Source: an uncultured Pseudomonas sp. (lineage in GTDB: Bacteria; Pseudomonadota; Gammaproteobacteria; Pseudomonadales; Pseudomonadaceae). From it: DNA of 64,000 nt. Of this stretch, positions 29,249 through 39,786 are shown piece after piece; position 1 is the first letter of the stretch; every line of letters begins with the position of its first letter. The notes under the pieces were generated by a model. It was given only the letters and a program-made list of their open reading frames with translations. It was not told where the DNA came from and did not search any database. The position numbers and the translations under genes are program-made. The DNA lies in the NCBI RefSeq assembly GCF_946885955.1, contig NZ_CAMPHI010000002.1:127597-191596 (forward strand). The letters run 5' to 3'.

Positions 29249-29807
29249 AATCACCCCCGGCCAGCGACGCCGGGGCCGCTTGCAACTGATCCTGATCCTG
29301 GCGGTGGTGATCGGCCCGATGATCCTCGCCACGGCCATGTACCAGTGGCGCTTCTGGGTGCCGGAAACCCGCAGCTATCACGGCGAATTGATCGGCACCG
29401 GGCAGACCCGCGCGGACCTTGGCGTGATCGGTGCCGAAGAACAGCGCTGGCAATTGCTGGTGACCGTGCCCGGTGCATGCGACTCCGCCTGCCAGCAACT
29501 GATCTTTCTCGCCCGGCAGATTCATATCGCCTTGAACCGCGACACCGCGCGCGCCTCCCATGGCGTGGCCAGCGCCGAGCCATTGGCGGAGGACTACGAC
29601 GCTCGCCTGCGCCGCGAATATCCGCAGCTGGCGCGCTACCGTCTGGACCTGCCGGTGTATGACAAGGCCGCCGGCGATGCTCAGGGCGCGCAGCTGTGGA
29701 TCGTCGATCCACGCGGCAATCTGGTGCTGCGCTACGACGCGCGCAGCAAAGGCAAAGGCATCCTCAACGACCTTCGCTACCTGCTGAAGATCTCGCAAAT
29801 CGGCTAG
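29223..29807 (+). CDS. Thioredoxin-fold membrane-anchored protein of the cox cluster
   Basis: The 194-residue protein has one N-terminal helix (LQLILILAVVIGPMILATAM) and a periplasmic domain. It carries TVPGACDSACQQLIFLARQI, a C-x3-C pair at the place where SCO proteins hold their copper cysteines. The end, LWIVDPRGNLVLRYDARSKG, is also SCO-like. It probably helps in oxidase metallation or thiol reduction, but this is inferred. The gene overlaps the SURF1 gene, so they are translationally coupled. Confidence 0.8.
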   Translation: MNPAIALPEITPGQRRRGRLQLILILAVVIGPMILATAMYQWRFWVPETRSYHGELIGTGQTRADLGVIGAEEQRWQLLVTVPGACDSACQQLIFLARQIHIALNRDTARASHGVASAEPLAEDYDARLRREYPQLARYRLDLPVYDKAAGDAQGAQLWIVDPRGNLVLRYDARSKGKGILNDLRYLLKISQIG

Positions 29808-29832
29808 CCACGGCTGCGATTAAGGAAAGAAG

Positions 29833-30894
29833 ATGAGTAAACCCGGTTTCCGTTTCGCCCTGATCGCCACCCTGCTGGCGTTGGTGGTGGTCATGCTCGG
29901 TGCTTACACCCGCTTGAGCCATGCCGGCTTGGGCTGCCCGGACTGGCCTGGCTGCTATGGCTTTCTCGGGGTGCCGATGAGCGAGCACAGCCAGGCCCTG
30001 GCCGGCAGTCGTTTTCCCGAAGCGCCGGTGGAAGTGGCGAAGGGCTGGTCAGAGATGATCCACCGCTATTTTGCCGGCACCCTCGGTCTGCTGATTCTCG
30101 GTCTGGCGATTCATGCGCTGCGGCGGCGCGGGCAGGCGGGACAACCGTTGAAATTGCCATTGCTGGTACTCGGCCTGGTGATCCTGCAAGCGGCGTTCGG
30201 CATGTGGACGGTAACGCTCAAGCTCTGGCCGCAGGTCGTCACCGCGCATCTGCTCGGCGGCTTCGCCACCCTGAGCCTGTTATTCCTCCTGACCCTGCGG
30301 TTGTCCGGCGCGCTGCCGAGATTGCCGCGCCCCAGCCCTGGCCTGCGCGGCCTGGCGGCCGTCGCCTTGTTGCTGGTGATTGGTCAGATCGCGCTCGGTG
30401 GCTGGGTCAGCAGCAACTATGCCGCAGTCGCCTGCGTGGACCTGCCGACCTGCCATGGTGAGTGGTGGCCGGCGATGGACTTCGCCAACGGCTTCCACCT
30501 GACCCAGCACATCGGCCCGAATTATCTCGGCGGCCAGCTCGACAGCGCCGCCCGCACCGCCATCCATATGAGCCACCGTCTCGGCGCCCTGATACTCAGT
30601 CTGGTGCTGCTGGTGCTGGTCTGGCGGCTGCTGCGCAATGGCCTGGCGGCCCTCGGCGGTTTGCTGCTGCTGGCGCTGCTGGTGCAGGTCAGCCTCGGCC
30701 TGAGCAACGTGTTCTTCCACCTGCCGCTGCCGGTCGCGGTAGCGCACAACCTCGGTGGCGCGGCGCTGTTGCTGAGCATGGTGCTGGTCAACTATCGCCT
30801 GCGGGCGCCGCTGAGCGTGGCCGCGGCCCCGAGCGACGCACGCGCGACAGCGCTGGCGAAGAATTCCGGCAGCCTGCAACTGCCCCACGCATGA
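29833..30894 (+). CDS. ctaA: Haem A synthase (COX15/CtaA)
   Basis: The 353-residue inner membrane enzyme oxidises haem O to haem A for the aa3 oxidase. Eight helices are predicted in two similar halves. [21 protein letters not shown] and [11 protein letters not shown] in the first half, and [19 protein letters not shown] with HMSHRLGAL in the second, give the conserved histidines and the cysteine pairs of the family. AGGAAAG precedes the start. The haem O synthase gene follows. Confidence 0.93.
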   Translation: MSKPGFRFALIATLLALVVVMLGAYTRLSHAGLGCPDWPGCYGFLGVPMSEHSQALAGSRFPEAPVEVAKGWSEMIHRYFAGTLGLLILGLAIHALRRRGQAGQPLKLPLLVLGLVILQAAFGMWTVTLKLWPQVVTAHLLGGFATLSLLFLLTLRLSGALPRLPRPSPGLRGLAAVALLLVIGQIALGGWVSSNYAAVACVDLPTCHGEWWPAMDFANGFHLTQHIGPNYLGGQLDSAARTAIHMSHRLGALILSLVLLVLVWRLLRNGLAALGGLLLLALLVQVSLGLSNVFFHLPLPVAVAHNLGGAALLLSMVLVNYRLRAPLSVAAAPSDARATALAKNSGSLQLPHA

Positions 30895-30908
30895 CAAAGG
30901 AGAGGCCC

Positions 30909-31802
30909 ATGGCGACGCTACTGCGAACCCAGCCACAACATGCAAGCTGGCGCGACTATCTGGAACTGACCAAACCCCGGGTGGTGGTGCTGATGCTGAT
31001 CACCTCGCTGGTCGGGATGTTTCTCGCCACCCGTGCCGGGGTGGCCTGGCAGGTACTGATCTTCGGCAATCTGGGCATCGGGCTGTGCGCGGGTGCCGCC
31101 GCCGCGGTCAACCATGTGGTCGACCGGCGCATCGACTCGATCATGGCGCGTACGCTGAAGCGTCCGGTCACCTCGGGGCGGGTCTCGCCAACCGCGGCGC
31201 TGGGTTTCGCCCTGCTGCTGGCGGTGGTCGGTATGGCGCTGTTGCTGACCTTCACCAATCAATTGGCAGCCTGGCTGACCCTGGCTTCGCTGCTCGGCTA
31301 CGCGGTGATCTACACCGGCTTTCTCAAGCGCGCCACGCCGCAGAACATCGTCATCGGCGGCCTGGCCGGTGCGGCGCCACCGTTGCTCGGCTGGGTTGCC
31401 GTGACCGGGCATATCAGTGCCGAGCCATTGCTGCTGGTGCTGATCATCTTCGCCTGGACGCCGCCGCACTTCTGGGCCCTGGCGATCCACCGCAAGGCCG
31501 AATACGCCAAGGCCGATATCCCGATGCTGCCGGTCACCCATGGCGAGCACTACACCAAGGTGCATATCCTGCTCTATACCTGCATCATGTTCGCCGTCAC
31601 CCTGCTGCCCTACGCGATCCACATGAGTGGCCCGCTCTACCTGGCCTGCGCCGTCGGCCTGGGCATGCGCTTCATGCACTGGGCCTGGGTGCTTTACCGT
31701 GACAGCAAACCGCATGCCGCGATCAATACCTTCAAGTACAGTATCTGGTACCTGTTCCTGCTGTTTATCGCCCTGTTGGTCGATCACTACCTGGTCGTTT
31801 GA
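30909..31802 (+). CDS. ctaB: Protohaem IX farnesyltransferase (haem O synthase)
   Basis: The 297-residue UbiA-family membrane enzyme adds a farnesyl group to haem B, giving haem O. ATG 30909 ([20 protein letters not shown]) follows AAGGAGA; a longer in-frame reading overlaps ctaA and is rejected. The prenyl-diphosphate site [19 protein letters not shown] carries the N-x3-D-x3-D pattern. The second Asp-rich block lies in [19 protein letters not shown]. Also called cyoE. Confidence 0.94.
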   Translation: MATLLRTQPQHASWRDYLELTKPRVVVLMLITSLVGMFLATRAGVAWQVLIFGNLGIGLCAGAAAAVNHVVDRRIDSIMARTLKRPVTSGRVSPTAALGFALLLAVVGMALLLTFTNQLAAWLTLASLLGYAVIYTGFLKRATPQNIVIGGLAGAAPPLLGWVAVTGHISAEPLLLVLIIFAWTPPHFWALAIHRKAEYAKADIPMLPVTHGEHYTKVHILLYTCIMFAVTLLPYAIHMSGPLYLACAVGLGMRFMHWAWVLYRDSKPHAAINTFKYSIWYLFLLFIALLVDHYLVV

Positions 31803-31876
31803 ATAGTCGCAGCGCCGGCGCCAGGGCAAACGCCACTGGCCGGTGCTGCCAATCATCCCCTGCAATCGTTGGTGCC

Positions 31877-32512
31877 ATGAGCCGAACCCACACCACTGTT
31901 TTCATCCTCGTCGCCATTGTCGCCCTGGTCCTGGGGCTGACCGTCAACAAGGTTTTGAGTAGCAAAGGCCAGGGCGATCCGACCCTGCTGCTCGATGCCG
32001 GCATCGTATTGCTGCCGCAGAGCCGTACGCTGCCTGAGCTGAGTTTTATCAATCAGAACGGCCAGACGGTGAACGTCGACGAACTCAAGGGTAAGTGGAG
32101 TCTGCTGTTCTTCGGCTACACCTTCTGCCCGGATATCTGCCCGGCGACTCTCGCCCAGTTGCGCCAGTTGCAGGGCCAGCTGCCGCAGGAGGCGCGTGAC
32201 AACCTGCAGGTGATCCTGGTCAGCGTCGACCCCAACCGCGATACCCCGGCCCAGCTGAAGACCTACCTGGACTATTTCGACGCCGGCTTCGTCGGCCTGA
32301 CCGGCGACGAGGCAAGTCTGAGCAAGCTGGCCAATGCGGTGAGCATTCCGTTTATTCCAGCGGACACCAGCAAGGAAAACTACACCGTCGACCACAGCGG
32401 CAATCTGGTGATCATCGGCCCGGACGGTACGCAGCGTGGTTTTATCCGCGCACCGCTGAACAACGCCAAGCTCGCCGCCCAGTTGCCGGGCTTGATCACC
32501 GCTCGGGACTGA
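31877..32512 (+). CDS. SCO1/SenC-family copper chaperone
   Basis: The 211-residue membrane-anchored thioredoxin-fold protein supplies copper to the CuA site. The start is ATG 31877 (MSRTHTTVFILVAIVALVLG), a single N-terminal helix. The copper-binding cysteines are in GYTFCPDICPATL and the conserved histidine in YTVDHSGNLVIIGPDG. It is the last gene of the cox assembly series. Its stop codon is directly adjacent to the stop codon of the convergent TetR gene, with no intergenic base. Confidence 0.92.
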   Translation: MSRTHTTVFILVAIVALVLGLTVNKVLSSKGQGDPTLLLDAGIVLLPQSRTLPELSFINQNGQTVNVDELKGKWSLLFFGYTFCPDICPATLAQLRQLQGQLPQEARDNLQVILVSVDPNRDTPAQLKTYLDYFDAGFVGLTGDEASLSKLANAVSIPFIPADTSKENYTVDHSGNLVIIGPDGTQRGFIRAPLNNAKLAAQLPGLITARD

Positions 32513-33091
32513 CTAGCGGTTTAGCAGTACCGCCAGCGGACCGCGGCGCAACTGGCGCCGCAACAGCGCGCGACACTCGGCCGGGTCTTCGTCGGGATGG
32601 CGCAGCCAATGGATAAAGCTGCGCAGGTAGACCCCGGTCAGCAGACTTTCCTCGATTGCCCGACACAGGTAGCGACTTTCCCGCTGCGCCGCCTCGCGCC
32701 ACCACTGTACGGTGCGACCGATACGCAGCAGACCAAGCGCCTGTTGATGCAGGTGCCCCGGCTCGAGCTTGTGCAGGAGCATCTGTGCGGTGAGCGCACG
32801 GTACTCCGCCAGGCTATCGAGCCAGGCGATCAGAAGTTCTTCCAGGCGTTTTTCCGCAGTCAGCGCGTGCATGTCGCTGGCGCCCGCGCGAGCCAGCATG
32901 GCGCGGTCGGCGCGGTCGAACCAAGCCTCGACGAGGTGATCCTTGTCGCGATAATGCACGGCGATGGTGTCCAGGCCGATGCCCAGGTCCGCGGCAATGT
33001 CGAACAGGTGCAAGCGCTCCCAGCCGCATACCTCGGCCAGACGCAGGGCGCTATCGAGTATTTGTTGGGCGTTGGCTTTCTTGCTGGTCAT
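32513..33091 (-). CDS. TetR-family transcriptional regulator
   Basis: The 192-residue protein has an N-terminal helix-turn-helix of TetR type (ILDSALRLAEVCGWERLHLF, then IAADLGIGLDTIAVHYRDKD). A helical ligand domain follows, ending SFIHWLRHPDEDPAECRALL. A COQ9-like or TetR-like membrane-lipid role cannot be excluded, because the DNA-recognition helix is somewhat atypical. It is convergent with sco and not in an obvious operon. The target is unknown. Confidence 0.72.
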   Translation of the reverse strand: MTSKKANAQQILDSALRLAEVCGWERLHLFDIAADLGIGLDTIAVHYRDKDHLVEAWFDRADRAMLARAGASDMHALTAEKRLEELLIAWLDSLAEYRALTAQMLLHKLEPGHLHQQALGLLRIGRTVQWWREAAQRESRYLCRAIEESLLTGVYLRSFIHWLRHPDEDPAECRALLRRQLRRGPLAVLLNR

Positions 33092-33148
33092 AGGCTCACC
33101 TCGCCAACGAGTATGGGCCGCACGCGGAAAAACACAGGCTGGAAACGA

Positions 33149-33174
33149 CCAACGGAACCCGAGGGTTCCGTTGG
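33149..33174 (-). terminator. Terminator hairpin after the TRAP-type binding protein gene
   Basis: A perfect 12-bp stem CCAACGGAACCC / GGGTTCCGTTGG with a 2-base loop. On the minus strand it is followed by TCGTTTCC. It lies about 70 bp beyond the stop of the gene at 33243. Confidence 0.6.
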
Positions 33175-33242
33175 TGAGGGGGCGATCTCAACACCAGTCG
33201 CAAGGTGCGCCGTGCGCACCACCTGACCAGGCGATCGAGGGC

Positions 33243-34331
33243 TTAGCGCCAGTTATACAACTCTTTCTCGGAGATCTGATGCATCTGGCTGACCTGCGCC
33301 TGGAAGGCTTGCATCGAAGCCCATATACGCCCGTTCAGCTCGCTCTGTGCGGCCAGTTCGCCAAGCACCACGGCGCTTTCCCGCTGCATGGCGTCGAGGA
33401 CCGGGTCGGGAAAACGCTTGAGCTGAACGCCCTGGCGCTTCAGTTCGTCCAGGGCCAGGGCGTTGTGGTAGACGTAGTCGTCCATCATGTCCTGGCTGGC
33501 GGCGCGAGCGGCTTCGCTGAGGATCGCCTGCAGGTCGGCCGGCAGACTGTCGAGGGCTTTCTGGTTGACCAGCAGTTCGAGCACCGCCTGGGGTTCCTGC
33601 CAGCCCGGGTAGTAGTAGAACTTGGCTGCTTTGTGCAGGCCGAAGGCCAGGTCGTTGTAAGGGCTGACCCAGTCGGTGGCGTCGATCGCGTGGCTCTGCA
33701 GCGAGGTGAAGACCTCGCCGCCGGGCAGGTTGACGGTGGTCGCGCCGAGCCGGTTCAGCACCTCGCCGCCCAGACCCGGCATGCGGATCTTCAGGCCCTT
33801 GAGGTCGTCCAGGGAGTTGATCTCCTTGTTGTACCAGCCGCCCATCTGCATGCCGGTATTGCCGACCACCATGGGCTTCACGCCATAGGGCGCGTAGGCC
33901 TCGTCCCACAACGCCTGACCGCCGCCCTTGCTCAGCCAGGCGTTCATTTCGCTGGTGGACAGGCCGAAAGGCACGGCAGTGAAGAACTGCGCCGCCGGCA
34001 CCTTGCCTTTCCAGTAATAGGCCGCGCCATGGCCGAGTTCGGCGGTGCCGCGCGAGACCGCGTCGAACACCTCCAGCGGCGGCACCAGTTCGCCGCCGGC
34101 ATACACCTTGATGGTCAGGCGCCCGCCACTCATGGCCGCGACCCGCTCCGCCAGATGCTCGGCGGCAGTGCCAAGGCCGGGGTAGTTCTTCGGCCAGGCG
34201 GTAACCATTTTCCACTGGAAGGTCTGCGCGGGTGCGGCAGCCTGCTCGGTAGCGGCTTTTTCATCCTTGCAGCCAACCAGGCCAAGGGTGGCGAACAGGG
34301 CAGTAGCGAGCAGCATATGGCGACGAATCAT
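33243..34331 (-). CDS. TRAP transporter substrate-binding lipoprotein (DctP/TakP type), orphan
   Basis: The 362-residue periplasmic protein belongs to the DctP family. It has a lipoprotein signal (MIRRHMLLATALFATLGLVGC with the lipobox cysteine), not the usual cleaved signal. MVTAWPKNYPGLGTAAEHLA, GAAYYWKGKVPAAQFFTAVP and LKIRMPGLGGEVLNRLG resemble binding proteins for 2-keto acids such as TakP. No DctQ/DctM membrane genes are adjacent. It stands between a TetR gene and uvrD, so its transporter partner must be elsewhere, or it acts in sensing. Confidence 0.85.
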   Translation of the reverse strand: MIRRHMLLATALFATLGLVGCKDEKAATEQAAAPAQTFQWKMVTAWPKNYPGLGTAAEHLAERVAAMSGGRLTIKVYAGGELVPPLEVFDAVSRGTAELGHGAAYYWKGKVPAAQFFTAVPFGLSTSEMNAWLSKGGGQALWDEAYAPYGVKPMVVGNTGMQMGGWYNKEINSLDDLKGLKIRMPGLGGEVLNRLGATTVNLPGGEVFTSLQSHAIDATDWVSPYNDLAFGLHKAAKFYYYPGWQEPQAVLELLVNQKALDSLPADLQAILSEAARAASQDMMDDYVYHNALALDELKRQGVQLKRFPDPVLDAMQRESAVVLGELAAQSELNGRIWASMQAFQAQVSQMHQISEKELYNWR

Positions 34332-34361
34332 GGGGACTTCCTTATTGTTCGAATGAATCTC

Positions 34362-34386
34362 GTAGCCTGGATTGCATCCGGGCTAC
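34362..34386. repeat. REP-type repeat between uvrD and the TRAP binding protein gene
   Basis: GTAGCCTGGATTGCATCCGG followed by GCTAC forms an imperfect inverted repeat. The same family (CCCGGAT-GCA-ATCCGGG) is clustered at 61285-61396. Confidence 0.6.
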
Positions 34387-34394
34387 CAAAGCTT

Positions 34395-36581
34395 TTAAAG
34401 CGCTTCCAGCTTGGCATAGCCGAGCATCAACCACTTGCTGCCTTCATCCTCGAAATTCACCTGCACCCGCGCCTGCGCGCCAGCGCCTTCGAAATTGAGG
34501 ATGGTTCCTTCGCCGAACAGCGAATGGCGCACGCGCTGGCCGAGGCTGAAACCGGTATCCGGTACCGCGCTGCCGGCGAACAGGCTGCTGCCGCTCATCG
34601 AGCTGCTGCCACTGAACGGCCGCGTTACGCTATTGGACAGGCGTACTTCCTGCATCAGCTGCGGCGGAATCTCGCGGACGAAGCGCGACACCTTGTTGTA
34701 GGTTTCGCTGCCGTACAGGCGCCGGGTTTCCGCGTAGCTGATTACCAGCTTCTGCATCGCGCGGGTGATGCCGACATAGGCCAGGCGGCGCTCTTCTTCG
34801 AGGCGGCCGGGTTCTTCCAGGCTCATCTTGTGCGGGAACAGGCCCTCTTCCATGCCGACCAGAAACACCTGGGGGAACTCCAGGCCCTTGGCGCTGTGCA
34901 GGGTCATCAGCTGGATGCTGTCCTCGTTCTCCGCAGCCTGGGTGTCGCCGGCCTCCAGCGAGGCATGGCTGAGAAACGCCTGCAAAGGGCTCAGCTCGTC
35001 GTCTTCGTCGTTCTCGAAGGTGCGCGCGGCGCTTACCAGTTCCTCGAGGTTTTCCACCCGAGCCTGGCCTTTCTCGCCTTTCTCTTCCTTGTGGTAGGTG
35101 ATCAGCCCGCTCTGCTCGATGACGGTTTGCGCCATCAGGTGCAGCGGCATGCTCAGCACCTTGGCCGCCAGGTTGTCGATCAACTCGATAAAGCCGGCGA
35201 GGGCGCCGGAGGCGCGGCCGGGCAGGGCCTTGTTGGCAACCATCAGGCGGATCGCTTCCCACATGGAAAGGTCCTGCTCACGGGCGAAGGCGCGGATCGC
35301 CTCGACGGTCTTCTCGCCGATGCCGCGCGCCGGCACGTTGATCACCCGCTCCAGCGCCGCGTCGTTGCCGCGGCCGTCGAGCAGGCGCAGGTAGGCCATG
35401 GCGTTCTTGATTTCCAGGCGTTCGAAGAAGCGCTGGCCGCCGTAGATGCGGTAAGGGATCTTCTCGCGCAGCAGGGCTTCTTCAAGCACTCGCGACTGCG
35501 CGTTGGAGCGGTAGAGGATGGCGATCTCGCTGCGCTTGAGGCCATCCTTGCGCAGCGCGTCCTCGATCGACTCGACCACGTAACGCGCTTCGTCGTGCTC
35601 GTTGAACGCTGCATACAGGCTGATCGGTTCGCCGTCGCCGTCTTCGGTCCACAGCTCCTTGCCCAGGCGCCCCTGGTTATTGGCGATCAGCGCGTTGGCG
35701 GCCTTGAGAATGCCTGCGGTGGAGCGGTAGTTCTGCTCCAGGCGGATCAGCTCGGAATCCTTGAAGTCGTCGCCGAACTGCTGGATGTTCTCGATCTTCG
35801 CCCCGCGCCAGCCATAGATCGACTGGTCGTCGTCGCCCACCACCATCAGGCTATCGCCGCCCTTGGCGAGCATGCGCAGCCAGGCGTATTGCACGGCGTT
35901 GGTGTCCTGGAACTCGTCGACCAGGATGTGCCGGAAGCGCCGCTGATAGTGCTCAAGCAGGCCCGGCTTGTCGCGCCACAGGTCGAGGGCGCGCAACAGC
36001 AGCTCTGCGAAATCGATCACCCCGGCGCGGGCGCAGGCCGCTTCGTAGGCTTGGTAGATGCTCAACTGGGTGGCGAGAAACAGGTCGCCGCCGGGCTGGA
36101 TGTTCTGCGGGCGGATGCCCTCGTCCTTCTGCCCGTTGATAAACCACTGCGACTGGCGCGGCGGCCAGCGCTGCTCGTCCAGGCCCAGTTCGCGGATCAC
36201 CCGCTTGATCAGGCGCTGCTGGTCGTCGGAATCGAGAATCTGGAAGCTTTCGCTCAAGCCGGCTTCCTGCCAGTGCGCACGCAACAGACGGTGGGCCAGG
36301 CCGTGGAAGGTACCGACCCACATCCCGGCCGGGTTGTGCCCGAGCATCTGCTCGATGCGCGCGCGCATTTCCGCCGCGGCCTTGTTGGTGAAGGTCACCG
36401 AAAGAATGCTGTGCGGCGAGGCGCCTTCGATCTGGATCAGCCAGGCGATGCGGTGTACCAGCACGCGGGTCTTGCCGGAGCCGGCACCGGCGAGCACCAA
36501 TTGGCGCCCGAGCGAGGCGGTCACGGCCTGACGCTGGCCGTCGTTGAGTGAGGCGATAAGGAGTTCGGGGTCGTTTTGCAT
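34395..36581 (-). CDS. uvrD: DNA helicase II (UvrD)
   Basis: The 728-residue superfamily 1 helicase unwinds DNA 3' to 5' in nucleotide excision and mismatch repair. Walker A is AGAGSGKTRVLVHRI (near residue 30). Other SF1 motifs: VTFTNKAAAEMRARI (Ia), ILVDEFQDTN (Walker B), VVGDDDQSIYGWRGA (III), LEQNYRST (IV), LMTLHSAKGLEFPQVFLVGM (V) and YVGITRA (VI). The C-terminus has the Tudor-like UvrD tail (GQRVRHSLFGEGTILNFEG). Length is as in E. coli UvrD (720). It is divergent from the GGDEF-EAL gene, an arrangement I recall from P. aeruginosa PA5443/PA5442. Confidence 0.95.
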   Translation of the reverse strand: MQNDPELLIASLNDGQRQAVTASLGRQLVLAGAGSGKTRVLVHRIAWLIQIEGASPHSILSVTFTNKAAAEMRARIEQMLGHNPAGMWVGTFHGLAHRLLRAHWQEAGLSESFQILDSDDQQRLIKRVIRELGLDEQRWPPRQSQWFINGQKDEGIRPQNIQPGGDLFLATQLSIYQAYEAACARAGVIDFAELLLRALDLWRDKPGLLEHYQRRFRHILVDEFQDTNAVQYAWLRMLAKGGDSLMVVGDDDQSIYGWRGAKIENIQQFGDDFKDSELIRLEQNYRSTAGILKAANALIANNQGRLGKELWTEDGDGEPISLYAAFNEHDEARYVVESIEDALRKDGLKRSEIAILYRSNAQSRVLEEALLREKIPYRIYGGQRFFERLEIKNAMAYLRLLDGRGNDAALERVINVPARGIGEKTVEAIRAFAREQDLSMWEAIRLMVANKALPGRASGALAGFIELIDNLAAKVLSMPLHLMAQTVIEQSGLITYHKEEKGEKGQARVENLEELVSAARTFENDEDDELSPLQAFLSHASLEAGDTQAAENEDSIQLMTLHSAKGLEFPQVFLVGMEEGLFPHKMSLEEPGRLEEERRLAYVGITRAMQKLVISYAETRRLYGSETYNKVSRFVREIPPQLMQEVRLSNSVTRPFSGSSSMSGSSLFAGSAVPDTGFSLGQRVRHSLFGEGTILNFEGAGAQARVQVNFEDEGSKWLMLGYAKLEAL

Positions 36582-36789
36582 CGCGGCATTCTAGGGGGCT
36601 GCGGCGGGCAGGGCAAACCGCGCTGTCGGCCGGTCGCGCGCGGCCCGCGCGATGGGCGCTGGATGGCACGGCAAGGTCAGCGATAGAGCGATTGGTTTTG
36701 TGAGTTAACGCACACCCATCTATGGCGATGCGTCTGGCTCGGTTATGCTCGGCCGTCATACCTAGGCATCCACTATAAGAATTTCGCCT

Positions 36790-39666
36790 ATGATCACCAC
36801 CCGAGATGCTTCCGCAATGCCGGACGCGCCGTGGCAAATCGCCGAGCAATTCGCTGCGGAGATTGCGCTTGAGCGCACCCGCCTGCTGTACCAGGGCTCG
36901 CGCTTGCCGACCCTGTTCATGCTGCTTAACGGCCTGGCCAGTGGCTATCTGCTCTGGAAGCCTCAGGGCAATGCGACGCTCGCCGCCTGGCTGATCGGGC
37001 TGCTGTTGTTGGCGCTGCTGCGTCTGGTCCAGGTCAACGCCTTCAACAACGCCTCGCCAGTGCGTCAGGCGCAACCGCACTGGCGCTTGAGTTTTCTGGC
37101 CGGCGCCACCGCATCCGGCCTGGCCCTGGCTTTCGTCGCCATCTTCCTGGTGCCGGCGGATGCGTTCTATCAGCAGGCGCTGGTCTATGGTCTGATCGGC
37201 GCGGCGATTCTCTCCGCCAGCGTCGCTTATGCGATCAGCCTGCCGGCGTTCCTCGCCTTCGCCATGCCCTGTTTGCTGCCCTCGATGGCATTTCTACTGT
37301 CCAGTACGCATAGCTTGCAGCGTGGCTGGGGCATGCTCAGTGCGATTCTGTGCGCGGCGTTGCTGGTGATGGCCTGGCAGGTCAACCGCCTGGTGCAGCG
37401 CTCGCTGTTGCAGCGCTTTCACAACCAGGCGCTGATCGCCAACCTGGAACAGGCCAAGCAAGGCGCAGAAAGCCTGAATAGCGAGCTGGCCCACGAGGTC
37501 GAGCAGCGCGGTCGTGCCGAGCGCGAATTGCGCGCCGCCCATGCCGAGCTGGAGATGCGGGTGGCCGAACGCACCCTGGAGCTGGACGAAGCGACCCATG
37601 CCCTGAGCAAAAGCCAGACGCGCTTGAGCCTGGCCATCGAGGCCAGCGAACTGGGGCTGTGGGATTGGAACCTGCAAAGCGACGAAATCCATCACTCGCG
37701 CCTCAAGGAAATCTTCGGCATCGAGCCGACCGGTGTGCATGCGATGCTGCGCGACCTCAAGCCGCGCCTGCACCCGGACGATCTGCCGGTACTGCGCCGG
37801 GCGCTGATCGAACATATGAAGGGGCGCAGCGACGGTTACCAGGTCGAATACCGGATCAAGCACGCCGACGGCCATTGGGTGTGGATCGAAGACCGTGGCC
37901 GCGCGGTGGAGCGCGACCCTCAGGGCCGGGTGCTGCGTATGCTCGGCACGCGGCGCGATGTCAGCGCGCGCAAGCAGCTGGAGCAACAACGGCAACTGGC
38001 CGCCACCGTGTTCGAAGCAGCCAGCGAAGGCATCGTGATTCTCGACCCGGATTACCGCCTGCTCTCGGTCAACCAGGCATTCAGTCAGGTCACCGGCTAT
38101 CGTCAGGATGAACTGGTCGGTCGCAATGTAATGAGCCTGATCGGCAGCCGCGATACGCGCCGCCAGTATCAAATGATCCGCCTGGAGCTGGAAAACACCG
38201 GCAACTGGCGCGGCGAGCTGATCGAGACGCGCAAGAATGGCGAACTCTACCCGCAGTGGCTGCAACTCAACGTGGTACGCGATTCGCGGGGTAACGTCAG
38301 CCATATCGTCGGCTTCTTCGCCGATCTGTCGGCGCGGCGTGAAGCCGAAGAACGGCTGCGTTATCTCTCGCATTACGACGAGCTGACCGGCCTGGCCAAC
38401 CGCACGCTGTTCAAGGAGCGCCTGCACGAGGCCAGCCAGCGCGCCCGGCAGAGCGGTCGCAGCATCGCCCTGCTGCATATCGACCTGGATCGCTTCAAGC
38501 TGCTCAACGACAGCCTCGGCCATGAAACCGCCGACCAGTTGTTGCGTCAGATGAGCCGCCGCCTGACCCAGGCTGTTTCCGAGGCCGATACCATTGCGCG
38601 TTTATCCAGCGACGAATTCGCCATTATCCTCGACTCCTACGGCAGCCTTTCCAGCCTGGCGCGTCTGGCCAGCCGCCTGCTGACCAAACTGCGCATGCCG
38701 ATGACTGCCGGTGGCGAGGAGTTGGTGATCAGCGCGTCCCTGGGTATCAGCCTGTTGCCGGACAACGCGCGGGAAATCTCCGCGCTGATCAGCCAGGCCA
38801 ATATGGCCATGCAACATGCCAAACACCTGGGCGGCAATACCTTCCAGTTTTTCACCGACAACCTGCAGGCCTGCACCCTGGAACGCTTGCAGCTGGAAAC
38901 CCAGCTGCGCAAGGCGATCGACAGCGACCAGTTGGAGGTGTTCTACCAGCCCAAGTTGCGCCTGTCCGATGGCAGCCTGAATGGTGCCGAGGCCCTGGTG
39001 CGCTGGCGCCACCCGGAAATGGGCCTGGTGCCGCCGAACGATTTTATCGGCCTGGCCGAGGAAACCGGGCTGATCGCCCCCATTGGCGAAATCGTCCTGC
39101 GTCAGGCCTGCCAGCAGGCGCGCGAATGGCAGCAGCAGGGCTTGGCCGAGATCCGCGTATCGGTGAACCTCTCGGTGCATCAGTTGCGCCAGGGCAATCT
39201 GGTCAGCCTGGTGCGGCAGATCCTGGTGGAAACCGGTTTGGCGCCGCAGTTCCTCGAGCTTGAGTTAACGGAGAGCCAACTGCTGGACAATGTCGAGAGC
39301 GTGATCAGCACCTTCCAGCAACTGCGTAACCTCGGCGTGCAACTGGCGATCGACGACTTCGGCACCGGCTACTCCTCGCTCAGTTACCTCAAGCGCTTCC
39401 CGGTGGATTGCGTGAAAATCGACCAGACCTTTATCCGCGACCTGTCGCCGGGCAGCGAGGATGCCGCGATCACCCGGGCGATCATCGCCATGGCCCACAG
39501 CCTGGAACTGAAAGTGGTCGCCGAGGGTGTGGAAACCCGCGAGCAGCTGGACTTCCTCAAGACCCAGCGCTGCGACGAAGTGCAGGGCTTCCTGATCAGC
39601 AAGCCGGTGCCGGCGCAAAACTTCGCCCAGTTGCTGCGCGACGACGCCTTCGCCATCTGGAAATAA
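36790..39666 (+). CDS. Membrane PAS-GGDEF-EAL cyclic-di-GMP protein, probable phosphodiesterase
   Basis: The 958-residue protein has about six N-terminal membrane helices (to about residue 210), a coiled coil, two PAS/PAC domains (about 275-395 and 400-520), a GGDEF domain and an EAL domain. The GGDEF active-site loop reads SSDEF ([13 protein letters not shown]), so diguanylate cyclase activity is unlikely. The EAL domain looks complete: [64 protein letters not shown] and QGFLISKP. It should therefore hydrolyse c-di-GMP, possibly regulated by the PAS domains. It is divergent from uvrD. Confidence 0.92.
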   Translation: MITTRDASAMPDAPWQIAEQFAAEIALERTRLLYQGSRLPTLFMLLNGLASGYLLWKPQGNATLAAWLIGLLLLALLRLVQVNAFNNASPVRQAQPHWRLSFLAGATASGLALAFVAIFLVPADAFYQQALVYGLIGAAILSASVAYAISLPAFLAFAMPCLLPSMAFLLSSTHSLQRGWGMLSAILCAALLVMAWQVNRLVQRSLLQRFHNQALIANLEQAKQGAESLNSELAHEVEQRGRAERELRAAHAELEMRVAERTLELDEATHALSKSQTRLSLAIEASELGLWDWNLQSDEIHHSRLKEIFGIEPTGVHAMLRDLKPRLHPDDLPVLRRALIEHMKGRSDGYQVEYRIKHADGHWVWIEDRGRAVERDPQGRVLRMLGTRRDVSARKQLEQQRQLAATVFEAASEGIVILDPDYRLLSVNQAFSQVTGYRQDELVGRNVMSLIGSRDTRRQYQMIRLELENTGNWRGELIETRKNGELYPQWLQLNVVRDSRGNVSHIVGFFADLSARREAEERLRYLSHYDELTGLANRTLFKERLHEASQRARQSGRSIALLHIDLDRFKLLNDSLGHETADQLLRQMSRRLTQAVSEADTIARLSSDEFAIILDSYGSLSSLARLASRLLTKLRMPMTAGGEELVISASLGISLLPDNAREISALISQANMAMQHAKHLGGNTFQFFTDNLQACTLERLQLETQLRKAIDSDQLEVFYQPKLRLSDGSLNGAEALVRWRHPEMGLVPPNDFIGLAEETGLIAPIGEIVLRQACQQAREWQQQGLAEIRVSVNLSVHQLRQGNLVSLVRQILVETGLAPQFLELELTESQLLDNVESVISTFQQLRNLGVQLAIDDFGTGYSSLSYLKRFPVDCVKIDQTFIRDLSPGSEDAAITRAIIAMAHSLELKVVAEGVETREQLDFLKTQRCDEVQGFLISKPVPAQNFAQLLRDDAFAIWK

Positions 39667-39786
39667 GCGCCGCCCACCCGCAAGGCGCGCTTGTGCCGGT
39701 CAGGGGGCGCTGGTTATTGTCGCTTGCCTTGTTCGGCGCGGCGGAAAAAGCCGTCGCGGTGCGGCTAGCACGCTAAAGAGACCACC

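Noticed and set aside
32964..36551. A 1195-codon open frame antisense to the TRAP protein and uvrD genes
   Set aside because: Both minus-strand genes have full motifs. The antisense frame reflects GC-rich codon bias and has no recognisable domain.
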